The notes beneath the pieces were generated by a model. That model was not told the origin of the DNA. It was given only the letters and a program-made list of their open reading frames with translations, and did no database searches. The position numbers and the translations under genes were made by a program. A DNA stretch of 64,000 nt. Source: Bacteroidales bacterium (GTDB lineage: Bacteria; Bacteroidota; Bacteroidia; Bacteroidales; JAADJA01). Below are positions 18,869 to 29,277 of this stretch, piece by piece; the first letter of the stretch is position 1; the number at the start of each line of letters is the position of its first letter. The stretch covers positions 1 through 64,000 of the forward strand of contig JAUVJI010000005.1 in NCBI GenBank assembly GCA_030596605.1, read 5' to 3'.

Positions 18869-21179
18869 TCAACAAATGGATCATAAAAATAAATGGATTA
18901 ACTGGGGTTTGATTGCAACAATATTAATTGTTTTGTCAGTACCTATCTATTTATTTAAGCATATATATTTGGATAGCATCTCTACAGAATTAAATTTTAA
19001 TCCCCAATTTGTAGGTAAAGAAACATGTATTGATTGTCATAAATTGGAATACGATTTATGGACTGGTTCAGATCATGATCTCGCTATGGATTTTGCCAAT
19101 GATTCATCAGTCAGGGGCGACTTTAACAATGCTGAATTTGAATACAATGGTGAAGTTCATAAGTTTTATAAAAGAGATAATAGATATTACGTTTACACGG
19201 ATGGACCTGATGGAAATATGCAGGAATTTGAAGTGAAATACACTTTTGGTGCACATCCCTTACAACAGTACCTGGTGGAATTTCCAGGAGGCAGGCTTCA
19301 AACATTGCCGCTTACCTGGGATACAATTTCAAAATCCTGGTATCATATGGCCGGGGCTGTTTACCCTGATGAGGAAGTTGACCATACCAATTGGCTACAC
19401 TGGACTAATCAGTCCCAAAACTGGAATGGTATGTGCGCCGATTGCCACTCTACCAACCTAAAAAAAGGATTTGATATCAATTCGGAAACTTTTAATACTA
19501 CCTGGTCAGAAATAAATGTAAGTTGTGAAGCTTGTCATGGTCCATCTTCTGAGCATCTCAAATGGGCAAATCTACCTGAAATGGCCAGGCCTCAAAATAC
19601 AAACACAGGATTGATTGTGCAAACCAGCGACATCGACAACAGAAGATATGTAGATTTATGTGCGAGATGCCATACACGCAGGAGTGCATTAAAAGATTAT
19701 GATTTTGACTGGACCGACCTGCTGGATCACATGATCCCTGAACTGCCTGGTGAACCCATGTATTTTTCGGATGGACAAATTCTGGAGGAAGATTATGTTT
19801 TCGGGTCTTTCACACAAAGCCGCATGTATATGGAGGATGTGAAATGTAACGATTGCCATAATGTGCATAGCGGAAAACTTATTTTAGACGGTAATGATCT
19901 TTGCCTGCAATGCCACAGGTCGGATGTTTACGACACATATAATCATCATTTTCATAAATATGAAGGAGAAGCTTCTTTGATGGTGGTAGATGAGTTTGGA
20001 AAAGAAAGTAACGTTGGCGATGGAGCACAATGTATCAACTGCCACATGCCGGGCAGATATTACATGGGTGTGGATTACCGCCGTGATCATAGTTTCCGTG
20101 TTCCCCGCCCTGATTTGTCGGATGAACTGGTAACTCCAAATGCCTGTACCCAATGTCATGCAAACCAAAGCAATACGTGGGCTGCAGGATACCTTAAAAA
20201 ATGGTATGGTGAAAGCACTAACCCCCATTATGGGATTGCACTGGCTGCCGGTACACATATGTTACCCGGCGCTTTTGATAAACTGGTTAGGTTGACAACT
20301 GATGATCTTTACCCGGTCATTGTAAGGGCTACAGCATTGTCCTTACTTGGAGAAAATTATCCTGATAGTAGTAAACTTGTTCTGAAGAATAATTTAAAAG
20401 ACATTGAATCTTTGATCCGCTACACTGCAATACATCATTTTCCTTTAACATCAATAGAAGATGTAGATGATTTAATTTCATTATTGAACGATCCGGTAAA
20501 AGCAGTGCGATTTGAAGCTGCAGTAGTATTATCATTAGTGCCCGAAGATCAATTCCCTGAAAAAAGCCGGCATGCTTTAAAGGAAGCTTTAATTGAATAT
20601 CAAGAAGCAATGGAATATTCAGCAGATTTTGCTGCAAGCAGGCATAACCTGGGAAATTTTTATAATAATACCGGCGATCCCACCAAGGCAATTGAACAAT
20701 ATAAAGCTGCTATCCGCATTGATGATCTTTTCTATCCTGCCAAAGTAAACCTTGCAATGATATACAACCGGCAAAGTGAAAACGAGAAGGCCGAAATATT
20801 GTTAAAGAATGTAGTGGAAAATCATCCTGAAATACTGGATGTTTATTATTCATTGGGTTTGTTACTTGCAGAAATGCAGAAATTCGATGAAGCGGTTAAT
20901 TATCTTGAACAAGCAGGTAGGTTAATGCCAGATCGGGCTCGTGTATTCTATAACCTGGGCTTGATCTGTCAATATCAAAATCAAAATAATAAAGCTGAAA
21001 AAGCTTTAAAACAAACATTAATTATTGAACCGGATAATTTTGATTTTTTATTTGCTTTAGCTGATTTTTATGTCAAAACCAATCAATTTGACAAAGCAAA
21101 ACCTCTTGCTCAAAAACTTACAGAACTATATCCTCAAAATACTGTTGGAAATGATATTCTGAAAATGATACAACAGTAG
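18861..21179 (+). CDS. Octaheme c-type cytochrome with HEAT-like and C-terminal TPR repeats
   Basis: Eight CxxCH motifs (CIDCH, CADCH, CEACH, CARCH, CNDCH, CLQCH, CINCH, CTQCH); TPR region 'SRHNLGNFYNNTGDPTKAIEQYKAAIRI'; ATG at 18861 overlaps Rieske stop. Confidence 0.88.
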   Translation: MLNQQMDHKNKWINWGLIATILIVLSVPIYLFKHIYLDSISTELNFNPQFVGKETCIDCHKLEYDLWTGSDHDLAMDFANDSSVRGDFNNAEFEYNGEVHKFYKRDNRYYVYTDGPDGNMQEFEVKYTFGAHPLQQYLVEFPGGRLQTLPLTWDTISKSWYHMAGAVYPDEEVDHTNWLHWTNQSQNWNGMCADCHSTNLKKGFDINSETFNTTWSEINVSCEACHGPSSEHLKWANLPEMARPQNTNTGLIVQTSDIDNRRYVDLCARCHTRRSALKDYDFDWTDLLDHMIPELPGEPMYFSDGQILEEDYVFGSFTQSRMYMEDVKCNDCHNVHSGKLILDGNDLCLQCHRSDVYDTYNHHFHKYEGEASLMVVDEFGKESNVGDGAQCINCHMPGRYYMGVDYRRDHSFRVPRPDLSDELVTPNACTQCHANQSNTWAAGYLKKWYGESTNPHYGIALAAGTHMLPGAFDKLVRLTTDDLYPVIVRATALSLLGENYPDSSKLVLKNNLKDIESLIRYTAIHHFPLTSIEDVDDLISLLNDPVKAVRFEAAVVLSLVPEDQFPEKSRHALKEALIEYQEAMEYSADFAASRHNLGNFYNNTGDPTKAIEQYKAAIRIDDLFYPAKVNLAMIYNRQSENEKAEILLKNVVENHPEILDVYYSLGLLLAEMQKFDEAVNYLEQAGRLMPDRARVFYNLGLICQYQNQNNKAEKALKQTLIIEPDNFDFLFALADFYVKTNQFDKAKPLAQKLTELYPQNTVGNDILKMIQQ

Positions 21180-21304
21180 ACTAACCTTATAGGTTTTTTC
21201 CAACTTGTAAGGCTTTCCTCCATTGGGCGGATAAATTTCCAACCTATCAGCTCAAAATTATTTCAGAATATCTAAATATCAAACACTGATTAATGATTTA
21301 AGAT

Positions 21305-22078
21305 TTAATGAAACTCAATCCTCACCAAGTCCTTATAACCCAATCCTAACAATCCGGCAGCATTTCCCTGGTTCATGGCTATTTCGAGGTGATTGTTCGA
21401 ATCGAAAAGCGCCAGTATCTCACCCACTGGTACATCGGTATAAGAACTGCTGATTTTTTTTATTTCATAGGTACGGAACAATATGCTGAATTTCCTGCCG
21501 GCTGCAATCTCCCTAAAAAAAGGCTCCCTGATATTGGTAATAATATTTTCGTAAGAGTCGATATAAATGACGTGTCCTTTAATAACATTTTTGTCGATGA
21601 CCGGTTTTAACAAAATCTTCTCAATTATATTTTCCTTCACATCACCGAGTTCTTCAATGGCTTTACCTTCTGCTAAATGCGCAGCAGCATTAATAAAACG
21701 ATCACGAGTAGAAAAAGTAAAAAAGTTAGAATCCTGGGGAATATTTAACTCAACAATTTTGTCTGGTGGTTTATCAAAGATCAGAGAAAAAATTCCATTG
21801 TCTGTTCCAATAAAGAAATGTTTATCCATCTCAATGGCTGTGTGTGGCATCTTATCCGATTCTTCAGTATTAATACCAATGATGTGAATGGTACCTTCCG
21901 GGAAATTCCTGTATGAATTTTTTATAATGAATGCAGCTTGTTCAATTTCAAAGGAAGGAATGGAATGGGTAATATCGATAATGGTGGCTTCAGGAATTTT
22001 AGTAAGGATTGTTCCCTTAACAGCGCCCAAATAATGGTCTTTAAATCCCCAATCACTGGTTAGTGTGATAATCGGCAT
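21305..22078 (-). CDS. S-adenosyl-L-methionine hydroxide adenosyltransferase family protein (DUF62)
   Basis: MPIITLTSDWGFKDHYLGAVKGTIL...IIDITHSIPSFEIEQAAFII; 'GTDNGIFS'. Confidence 0.9.
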   Translation of the reverse strand: MPIITLTSDWGFKDHYLGAVKGTILTKIPEATIIDITHSIPSFEIEQAAFIIKNSYRNFPEGTIHIIGINTEESDKMPHTAIEMDKHFFIGTDNGIFSLIFDKPPDKIVELNIPQDSNFFTFSTRDRFINAAAHLAEGKAIEELGDVKENIIEKILLKPVIDKNVIKGHVIYIDSYENIITNIREPFFREIAAGRKFSILFRTYEIKKISSSYTDVPVGEILALFDSNNHLEIAMNQGNAAGLLGLGYKDLVRIEFH

Positions 22079-22121
22079 AAAATTATCTGTACCTCAGTTG
22101 AAAACAGTAAATAAAATCACT

Positions 22122-22129
22122 TAATTTTG
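22122..22129 (+). promoter_or_regulatory. Possible -7 element (TAATTTTG) upstream of phoH
   Basis: TAnnTTTG match about 100 nt upstream of the start codon; weak -33. Confidence 0.3.
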
Positions 22130-22229
22130 CAGGTATCAAAATTAGCAATTAAAAACAAATAGAAGCGGTTTTTCAAAAATTTGATCAGAAAGAATAAAAC
22201 TATTTAATCAGATATTGAGTTAATCATAT

Positions 22230-23183
22230 ATGAACGAACGAGTTATCAGTATTTCCTCCAATAGCCCTCTTGATATATATGGTGTAAATGACAGAAACCT
22301 CGATCATATCAAATCGTACTTTCCAAAACTAAAAATAATAGCTCGCGGAGATATTATCAAAGCTATCGGAAACAACAGTGAACTGGATGAATTTGAGGAG
22401 AAGTTTAATCTGTTGCTTTTACATTATGATAAATTCGGAAAGATTATTGACCGGGATATTGATCAGATTTTTGGATCGGAAGAAAACAATATTCAGCCGG
22501 TTGCTCCTGCCCGGTCAAACGGAGTATTGGTGCATGGTAGTGGTGGGCTGCTAATTAAAGCTTTGACCCACAACCAACAGCGGCTGGTGGAGAGCTGCGA
22601 CAAAAACGACCTGATATTTGCAATCGGGCCTGCAGGAACAGGTAAAACATATACAGCTGTTGCCCTTGCTGTCAGGGCACTGAAAAACAAAGAAGTAAAA
22701 AGAATAATCCTTACAAGGCCGGCAGTTGAAGCAGGCGAAAACCTTGGTTTTCTCCCCGGTGATCTGCGTGATAAACTCGATCCCTATTTGCAACCTTTAT
22801 ATGATGCGCTCCGCGATATGCTTCCTACACAGAAGTTACTCAAATACCTTGAGGACGGTACAATTGAAATAGCGCCCCTGGCTTTTATGCGTGGCAGGAC
22901 GCTGGATCATGCATTTGCAATTTTGGACGAAGCACAAAATGCTACTGAAATGCAGATTAAAATGTTCACAACCCGTATGGGAAAATCTGCAAAATTTATT
23001 ATTACAGGCGATATTACCCAGATTGACCTTCCGCGAAACCAGTCATCCGGATTATTTCAGGCAGAGCGGATATTGAAGAACATCAGCGGTATAGATTTTA
23101 TATATTTAAACGAAAGGGATGTTGTAAGGCATAAACTGGTTACAAAAATTATTCAAGCTTATGGTAAAAGAGAAAATAGTTGA
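22230..23183 (+). CDS. PhoH-like ATPase
   Basis: 'FAIGPAGTGKTYTAVALAVRAL', 'ILTRPAVEAGENLGFLPGDLRDKLDPYLQPLYDAL', 'FAILDEAQNATEMQIKMFTTRMG'. Confidence 0.93.
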   Translation: MNERVISISSNSPLDIYGVNDRNLDHIKSYFPKLKIIARGDIIKAIGNNSELDEFEEKFNLLLLHYDKFGKIIDRDIDQIFGSEENNIQPVAPARSNGVLVHGSGGLLIKALTHNQQRLVESCDKNDLIFAIGPAGTGKTYTAVALAVRALKNKEVKRIILTRPAVEAGENLGFLPGDLRDKLDPYLQPLYDALRDMLPTQKLLKYLEDGTIEIAPLAFMRGRTLDHAFAILDEAQNATEMQIKMFTTRMGKSAKFIITGDITQIDLPRNQSSGLFQAERILKNISGIDFIYLNERDVVRHKLVTKIIQAYGKRENS

Positions 23184-23218
23184 TTTGTTTTATCTTTGGG
23201 GAAATTCATAAAATTGTT

Positions 23219-26200
23219 ATGTCAAATTCATTAAAAGTATTATTTATCCGACTGGGATTAAACAATGATAATGGATTGTATCTTTTTGAAAATAAAGATA
23301 AATGGAAGAATCTGTTTCCTTTCAGAGTATCCAGAGCTATTGAAAAAATAAAACCCTATGCCTTTTATGCTGTTAAAAATGAAAATTACTCAATCCCGTT
23401 AATTCTTTTTATTGATAATACGGATAATGTTGATTTAAAAGAACTACATCCTAAATTATGGAATTTTCAAATTCCTGTAATAATAATTGATAATGGTAAT
23501 GAATGGCAGGTATATAACGGATATTATTTGGAGAATAATAAATTAGAAGAATTAATTAAAGTCGTTTATCATAAAAAAATAGATACGAGCGATAAATCTG
23601 ACATTGATATTTTTTCCTTTCTCAATATTGTCTCTGGTAATACATGGAAAAAATTTCATGAAAAGTTAATTGAAAAAGGAAAACGAAAAAAATTAGATAC
23701 TTATTTATTAGAAAATATAAATGAAACTATCAAAATACTTACAAAAGGTGAACATGCAATAAAAAGCGAGAAAAACAGAGAAATTGCGACTAACCTGATA
23801 GGACGGCTGATTTTTATTCGTTATCTGATTGACAGAGGTGTAAAATTAGGTTTTAAGAATATTAGCGATAATAATGCAAGAAAAGATTTTGAGAATTTAA
23901 TTTTACAAAAAGAAAAACTTTACGAACTTTTTGAATATCTAAAAAGCGAAGATAAATTTAACGGTAACTTATTCCCTTTTGTTGATAATGAGCAAAATTT
24001 AATACAACAAAATCATTTACAAATTCTTTATGAACTTTTTCAGGGAAGAAACTTGCAAAACAGAGAGCAATTGGATTTTATTAGTTTGTTTGATATTTAC
24101 GATTTTAATATAATTCCGGTTGAACTTATCAGTAATATTTACGAACGGTTTATTGGTAAAGAAGAACAACAAATTATAAAGTCCTTTTATACACCGCCTT
24201 TCTTAGTTGATTACATTCTGAAATACACTATAGAGTCACATTTAGAGAATAACGTTAATTGTAAAGTTTTGGACCCATCATGCGGCTCGGGAATTTTTTT
24301 AGTTGAAACGCTTCGTAAAATAATTGAAAAAAACATTTCAACCGGTTATTTAAGAACTTATGACGATTTAAAACAAATATCAGCTAATGATAATCAATTA
24401 AAACAAATAGTTAAAGAAAATGATAAAAAACTACGAAATATTGTTAAAGACAATATTTTTGGAATTGATAAAGATCCAAAAGCAATAAACGTAGCAATTT
24501 TCTCAATTTATATTACTATCTTAGATTATAAAGAACCAAAAGAAATTGAGAATTTTAAATTACCCATGCTTGATAATAACTTTATTGCAGAAAACTTCTT
24601 TGATAAACAAATTGAAAAGATTTATAAAAACCAAACTTTTGATTTTATTATTGGTAATCCTCCATGGGGCAGTGTAACAACAGATGATAAACATAATGAG
24701 TATGTAAAAGATAATGAAGATAAAATCAGCGATTTCCAGATTGCACAAAGTTTTATCGTTCGTGCAAAAGATTTTTGTGAAGAAAAAACAAATTGTGCCT
24801 TAATAGTTTCGAGTAAAATACTTTATAATTCCAATGCAAAAAAATTCAGAGACTTTTTTATTAAAGATTATCAATTGCAAAGAGTACTTGAATTATCCGC
24901 TGTTAGAAAACAAATATTTACAAAAGCAATAGGGCCTGCAGCAATTTTATTTTTTAAATATTTACCCGGACAAGTTGATAGTAATAAAGTGGTTCACCAT
25001 ATTTCATTAAAACCCAACCGGTTTTTTAAATTGTTTAAAATAATAGTTATAGAAAAATATGATTATAAAAAAATTCCACAAAAACTTTTTAAAGACTGGG
25101 TTTGGAAAGTTTTACTTTATGGTAATAGATTAGATTATGAATTTTTTAACTATTATTTTAACAATGATAATATTATTAATCTTGAAGATTTTTTAAAAAA
25201 ACAAAATATGTTTTTTGGTGCTGGTTTTATAATAGGCAAAAAGGAAAGAAAAGCAGATGCTACAGAATTAAAGCCACATAAAGTTGTAAAAGGCGACAAC
25301 TTTATAAATTTTTTTATTGCAGACAATTTAAAGAAATTTAAAGAAGAATATCCAGATATAGAAAAAGTAACACGTAAAGGTAGATTTGAAGCATATAATC
25401 CCCCACATTTATTAATAAAAAGAGGAATATATAAAAAAAGTGTTGTTGCCTTTTCCGATTTTTATTGCCTTTTCCCAAATTCTGTTTATGGTTTGCATAG
25501 TACTGAAGAAAATATCACTACACTAAAGTCACTCGGAGCTTTATTTTCTACTTCTTTATTTTCTTATTTTATGTTTTTTAAATCATCACAATGGGGAGTT
25601 GAACGGGATGAAGTTTATAAACAGGACTATGAAGAAACACCTATTATTCAATTAAGTAATGAAAAAACTGAAAATATTTTAAAAGAATTTGATAATGCAA
25701 CCAAATTAGCCAAAGAAAAATTTAATAACCCTTTTGATAAAAGGCCTGACTATAGTTTTGATAAAATATTTTATGAAATCTATAACATTGACCAGGAAGA
25801 ACAAGCCCTAATAGATTATACATTAAATATTTCAATTCCATTATTCAGGCAAAAAGAAAGTCCTTTCAGACTAATTCATAAATCTGAAAGTGAAAGTGAG
25901 ATTAATGAATATATAAATGTGTTCTTTAAGTTTTACAAAGACCGTTTTCAAAAACTTGGTAAATGTTTTAAAGCAGATGTTTATTTTCATGAAAATGAAT
26001 ACATAATAGTTGATTTTTTGATTGTTGATAATAAACCTGAAAAACTAATAGAATACTTTAACAATAGTAAAAAATTTGCTTTTTATACTGAAATATTTTC
26101 TGTTCCTGAAGTAATTACAAATGAGATATTTATTCAAAAGGATTTGAAACGAATAAAAGAAAATTCTTTTTTCGTAATAAAACCCAACGAATATAAGAAT

Positions 26201-26299
26201 TGGCACCCGGCAATTGCATATTTAGATGTTTATGAATTTTATGATGCTTTAATGAAAGCAGGAAAAAATAAAATTATGGAGGGTCGTAAAGATGTATAA
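23219..26299 (+). CDS. Eco57I/type IIG-like N6-adenine DNA methyltransferase (restriction-modification)
   Basis: Motif I 'DPSCGSGIFLVE', motif IV 'NPPWG', putative specificity C-terminal region; start chosen at 23219 (ATG) rather than TTG 23180. Confidence 0.88.
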   Translation: MSNSLKVLFIRLGLNNDNGLYLFENKDKWKNLFPFRVSRAIEKIKPYAFYAVKNENYSIPLILFIDNTDNVDLKELHPKLWNFQIPVIIIDNGNEWQVYNGYYLENNKLEELIKVVYHKKIDTSDKSDIDIFSFLNIVSGNTWKKFHEKLIEKGKRKKLDTYLLENINETIKILTKGEHAIKSEKNREIATNLIGRLIFIRYLIDRGVKLGFKNISDNNARKDFENLILQKEKLYELFEYLKSEDKFNGNLFPFVDNEQNLIQQNHLQILYELFQGRNLQNREQLDFISLFDIYDFNIIPVELISNIYERFIGKEEQQIIKSFYTPPFLVDYILKYTIESHLENNVNCKVLDPSCGSGIFLVETLRKIIEKNISTGYLRTYDDLKQISANDNQLKQIVKENDKKLRNIVKDNIFGIDKDPKAINVAIFSIYITILDYKEPKEIENFKLPMLDNNFIAENFFDKQIEKIYKNQTFDFIIGNPPWGSVTTDDKHNEYVKDNEDKISDFQIAQSFIVRAKDFCEEKTNCALIVSSKILYNSNAKKFRDFFIKDYQLQRVLELSAVRKQIFTKAIGPAAILFFKYLPGQVDSNKVVHHISLKPNRFFKLFKIIVIEKYDYKKIPQKLFKDWVWKVLLYGNRLDYEFFNYYFNNDNIINLEDFLKKQNMFFGAGFIIGKKERKADATELKPHKVVKGDNFINFFIADNLKKFKEEYPDIEKVTRKGRFEAYNPPHLLIKRGIYKKSVVAFSDFYCLFPNSVYGLHSTEENITTLKSLGALFSTSLFSYFMFFKSSQWGVERDEVYKQDYEETPIIQLSNEKTENILKEFDNATKLAKEKFNNPFDKRPDYSFDKIFYEIYNIDQEEQALIDYTLNISIPLFRQKESPFRLIHKSESESEINEYINVFFKFYKDRFQKLGKCFKADVYFHENEYIIVDFLIVDNKPEKLIEYFNNSKKFAFYTEIFSVPEVITNEIFIQKDLKRIKENSFFVIKPNEYKNWHPAIAYLDVYEFYDALMKAGKNKIMEGRKDV

Positions 26300-26987
26300 C
26301 GCAGGGGCTTTTTTATTGAAAGATGAATTTTATTTTGCTGAGTTTGAAAATATAAGTAAACTACTGATCTATTCCTATTATTTAATATTAGAAAATGAAA
26401 AATTCGATTATAAAGAAATAGCGGAAATAAAGAGAATGAAACCCGAAGAATATATCAGAAATGTATTTTTAAAAGAAGAATATTTATGGAACAAAAAACT
26501 TAAAAATCAATTTGGTATTAAACATTTAAGTTTTGAAGCTGAAAGTGCTGAAATAAATATTGAAAATATTACAATTGGTTATCATGATATAAAGGTAACA
26601 GGAATTGGATTATTTGAATTTGGTGAAACTGATAAACACAAGTATTTTTCTTTTGAATGTAAACGACTAAATAAAGGCAATCAAAATACTTACAAATATA
26701 TTAATGATGGAATAAAAAGATATACAACATCAAAATATTCATCAAAAATGCCATTAGCAGGAATGATAGGTTTTATCGAAGAAGAAAAACCTAACGATTA
26801 TGTTATTGATATTAATAAAAAGTTGAAAAAACATAATGATATTAACACCTTAATATATTTTGAATTTTACGAATTTATTCAATCTTTTAAAGATAGTTAC
26901 AAATCAATACATCATCGTAAAAATTCTATAATTGAACAAATAGCAATTTTTCATTTTTTCTTTAATATTAGTACTTGCATAAATTAA
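26292..26987 (+). CDS. Putative PD-(D/E)xK-fold nuclease paired with the methylase
   Basis: 8-bp overlap ATGTATAA with the methylase stop; '[34 protein letters not shown]...[14 protein letters not shown]' gives D...ExK arrangement. Confidence 0.6.
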   Translation: MYNAGAFLLKDEFYFAEFENISKLLIYSYYLILENEKFDYKEIAEIKRMKPEEYIRNVFLKEEYLWNKKLKNQFGIKHLSFEAESAEINIENITIGYHDIKVTGIGLFEFGETDKHKYFSFECKRLNKGNQNTYKYINDGIKRYTTSKYSSKMPLAGMIGFIEEEKPNDYVIDINKKLKKHNDINTLIYFEFYEFIQSFKDSYKSIHHRKNSIIEQIAIFHFFFNISTCIN

Positions 26988-26997
26988 ATCTTTGACA

Positions 26998-27948
26998 ATG
27001 ACTAACGCAATTATTAAAACCGACTTTAGATTTCCAAAGCAAAATAATGTTTACAAAGGGAAAGTACGCGACGTATATACCATTGATGACAGGTTTCTGG
27101 TTATGGTAGCTTCCGACCGGATCTCTGCATTTGATGTGGTTCTGCCGAAAGGGATACCTTACAAAGGGCAGGTGTTAAACCAGATTGCATCTAAATTTCT
27201 GGATGCAACAGCCGATATTTGTCCCAACTGGAAAATTGCTACTCCTGATCCCATGGTAACTGTTGGTCACTATTGTGAACCATTCCCGGTTGAAATGATA
27301 ATCCGTGGATACCTTACAGGCAGTTCGTGGCGGAGCTATAAAAAAGGAGCCCGTGAAATTTGTGGTGTGCCAGTACCGGATGGAATGAGGGAACATGAAC
27401 GTTTTCCGAAACCTATTGTTACTCCCACTACCAAAGCCCAGGAAGGGCATGATGAAGATATTTCAAAAGAAGAAATTATCAGGCAGGGACTTGTATCAGC
27501 AGAAGATTATGAAATCCTGGAAAAATATACCATTGCGCTTTTTAAGCGGGGAACTGAAATGGCTGCTGAAAAAGGATTAATACTGGTGGATACAAAATAT
27601 GAATTTGGGAAGGTAGCAGATAAAATATATTTGATTGATGAGATCCATACTCCAGATTCTTCAAGGTATTTTTATATGGATGGATACGAAGAAAGGTTTG
27701 CTTCCGGTGAAAACCAAAAGCAATTGTCTAAAGAATTCGTTCGGGAGTGGTTGATGGCAAATGGTTTCCAGGGGCAGGAAGGTCAGGAAGTGCCTTTTAT
27801 GTCGGATGAGTATGTGAACAGTGTATCGGATCGTTATATTGAATTATACGAAAGTATTACCGGAGAAAAATTCCAGAAATCAGATCCATCTGATGCACTC
27901 AAAAGGGTAGAAAAAAATATCACAGCATTTTTAGATGAGAATCTTTGA
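26998..27948 (+). CDS. purC: Phosphoribosylaminoimidazole-succinocarboxamide synthase
   Basis: '[48 protein letters not shown]', '[22 protein letters not shown]'. Confidence 0.93.
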   Translation: MTNAIIKTDFRFPKQNNVYKGKVRDVYTIDDRFLVMVASDRISAFDVVLPKGIPYKGQVLNQIASKFLDATADICPNWKIATPDPMVTVGHYCEPFPVEMIIRGYLTGSSWRSYKKGAREICGVPVPDGMREHERFPKPIVTPTTKAQEGHDEDISKEEIIRQGLVSAEDYEILEKYTIALFKRGTEMAAEKGLILVDTKYEFGKVADKIYLIDEIHTPDSSRYFYMDGYEERFASGENQKQLSKEFVREWLMANGFQGQEGQEVPFMSDEYVNSVSDRYIELYESITGEKFQKSDPSDALKRVEKNITAFLDENL

Positions 27949-28031
27949 TTTATTTCACGCAAAGACCGCTAAGTTTCTGCATAAAGATCGCAAAGTCTGT
28001 GAACTTCAAACTTCGAACTTCAAACATAGAT

Positions 28032-29252
28032 ATGATTCCATTTTCACCACCACGCATGGACCAGAAGATCATCGATGAGGTGATCGATACCCTGAAATCA
28101 GGCTGGATTACTACAGGTCCGAAAGTAAAAAAGTTTGAAGATAAACTTACTGAATATGCCGGTCATAAAGCCACTTTGTGTACAAGTTCTGGCTCGGCTG
28201 GGCTGGAATTGATGCTCCGCTGGTTTGGTTTGAAAGAGGGAGATGAAGTGATTGTTCCGGCTTATACTTATTGCGCCACAGCAAATGTAGTGGTTCATTG
28301 TGGTGCAAAGCCTGTTTTTGTGGATGTAAAGGATGATTTTAATATCGATCCCGAAAAAATTGAACAAGCAATCACTTCAAAGACCAAGGTTATTATACCT
28401 GTTGATCTTGCCGGTTTTCCGTGCGATTATAAAAAGATAAACCAGCTCGTTAGAAAGAAGGAGATTATTTCGCAATTCAATCCTACATCAGAAGAGCAGA
28501 AGAAGCTAGGAAGAATTCTTGTACTGGCTGATGCTGCTCATAGTATCGGCGGTATATACAAAGGGAAAAAGACCGGCAATCTCACCGATATTACTGTTTA
28601 TTCTTTTCATGCAGTAAAAAATCTTACCACTGCTGAAGGAGGTGCTGTTTGCCTGAATCTGCCTGAATCATTTGACAATATAGCCATTCAAAAATATTTA
28701 AAGGTGAAATCTTTGCATGGCCAGACAAAAGATGCGTTTTCAAAAACACAGGTCGGTGGCTGGAGGTATGATATTATAGAACCGGGATATAAATTTAATA
28801 TGACGGATATAGCTGCTGCGATTGGATTGGTTGAATTGGAGAGGTATGATAAAGATATGCTGGTTCGACGGAAAGAAATTTTTGATACATATTCAAAAAC
28901 TTTTTCAAAACATTCCTGGGCTCAAGTTCCTGTTTATGAAACCAAAGAGAAGGTCAGCTCCTATCATGCCTATTTGTTAAGGATAAAAGGCATTTCAGAA
29001 GAGCAGCGCGATGAGATCATACAAAAGATATTTGAAAAAGAGGTGGCTGTGAATGTTCATTTTATTCCCCTGCCTTTGATGACCTATTATAAAAGTACAG
29101 GTGTTGATATAAAGGACTACCCAATTACTTATGATAACTTCTCCCGCGAGATCAGCCTTCCGGTTTATTATGATCTGACTGATGAGGAGGTGCAAACTGT
29201 TATCCGGGCTGTTGTGGATTCAGTTGAAAAAATTTTGATGGAACGCAGATAA
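28032..29252 (+). CDS. DegT/DnrJ/EryC1/StrS family PLP aminotransferase
   Basis: 'MIPFSPPRMDQKIIDEVIDTLKSGWITTGPKVKKFEDKLTEYAG', 'ADAAHSIGG', 'YSFHAVKNLTTAEGGAV'. Confidence 0.92.
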   Translation: MIPFSPPRMDQKIIDEVIDTLKSGWITTGPKVKKFEDKLTEYAGHKATLCTSSGSAGLELMLRWFGLKEGDEVIVPAYTYCATANVVVHCGAKPVFVDVKDDFNIDPEKIEQAITSKTKVIIPVDLAGFPCDYKKINQLVRKKEIISQFNPTSEEQKKLGRILVLADAAHSIGGIYKGKKTGNLTDITVYSFHAVKNLTTAEGGAVCLNLPESFDNIAIQKYLKVKSLHGQTKDAFSKTQVGGWRYDIIEPGYKFNMTDIAAAIGLVELERYDKDMLVRRKEIFDTYSKTFSKHSWAQVPVYETKEKVSSYHAYLLRIKGISEEQRDEIIQKIFEKEVAVNVHFIPLPLMTYYKSTGVDIKDYPITYDNFSREISLPVYYDLTDEEVQTVIRAVVDSVEKILMERR

Positions 29253-29277
29253 CGCAGATTTTGCTGATTTACGCTGA

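Noticed and set aside
19884-20258. 124-aa minus-strand ORF inside the octaheme cytochrome
   Set aside because: Overlaps a strongly supported CDS on the opposite strand; no independent coding evidence.
21180-21300. Possible terminator/tRNA in the convergent gap (aaccttataggttttttcc)
   Set aside because: Stem only about 4 bp and no tRNA-like structure; insufficient support.
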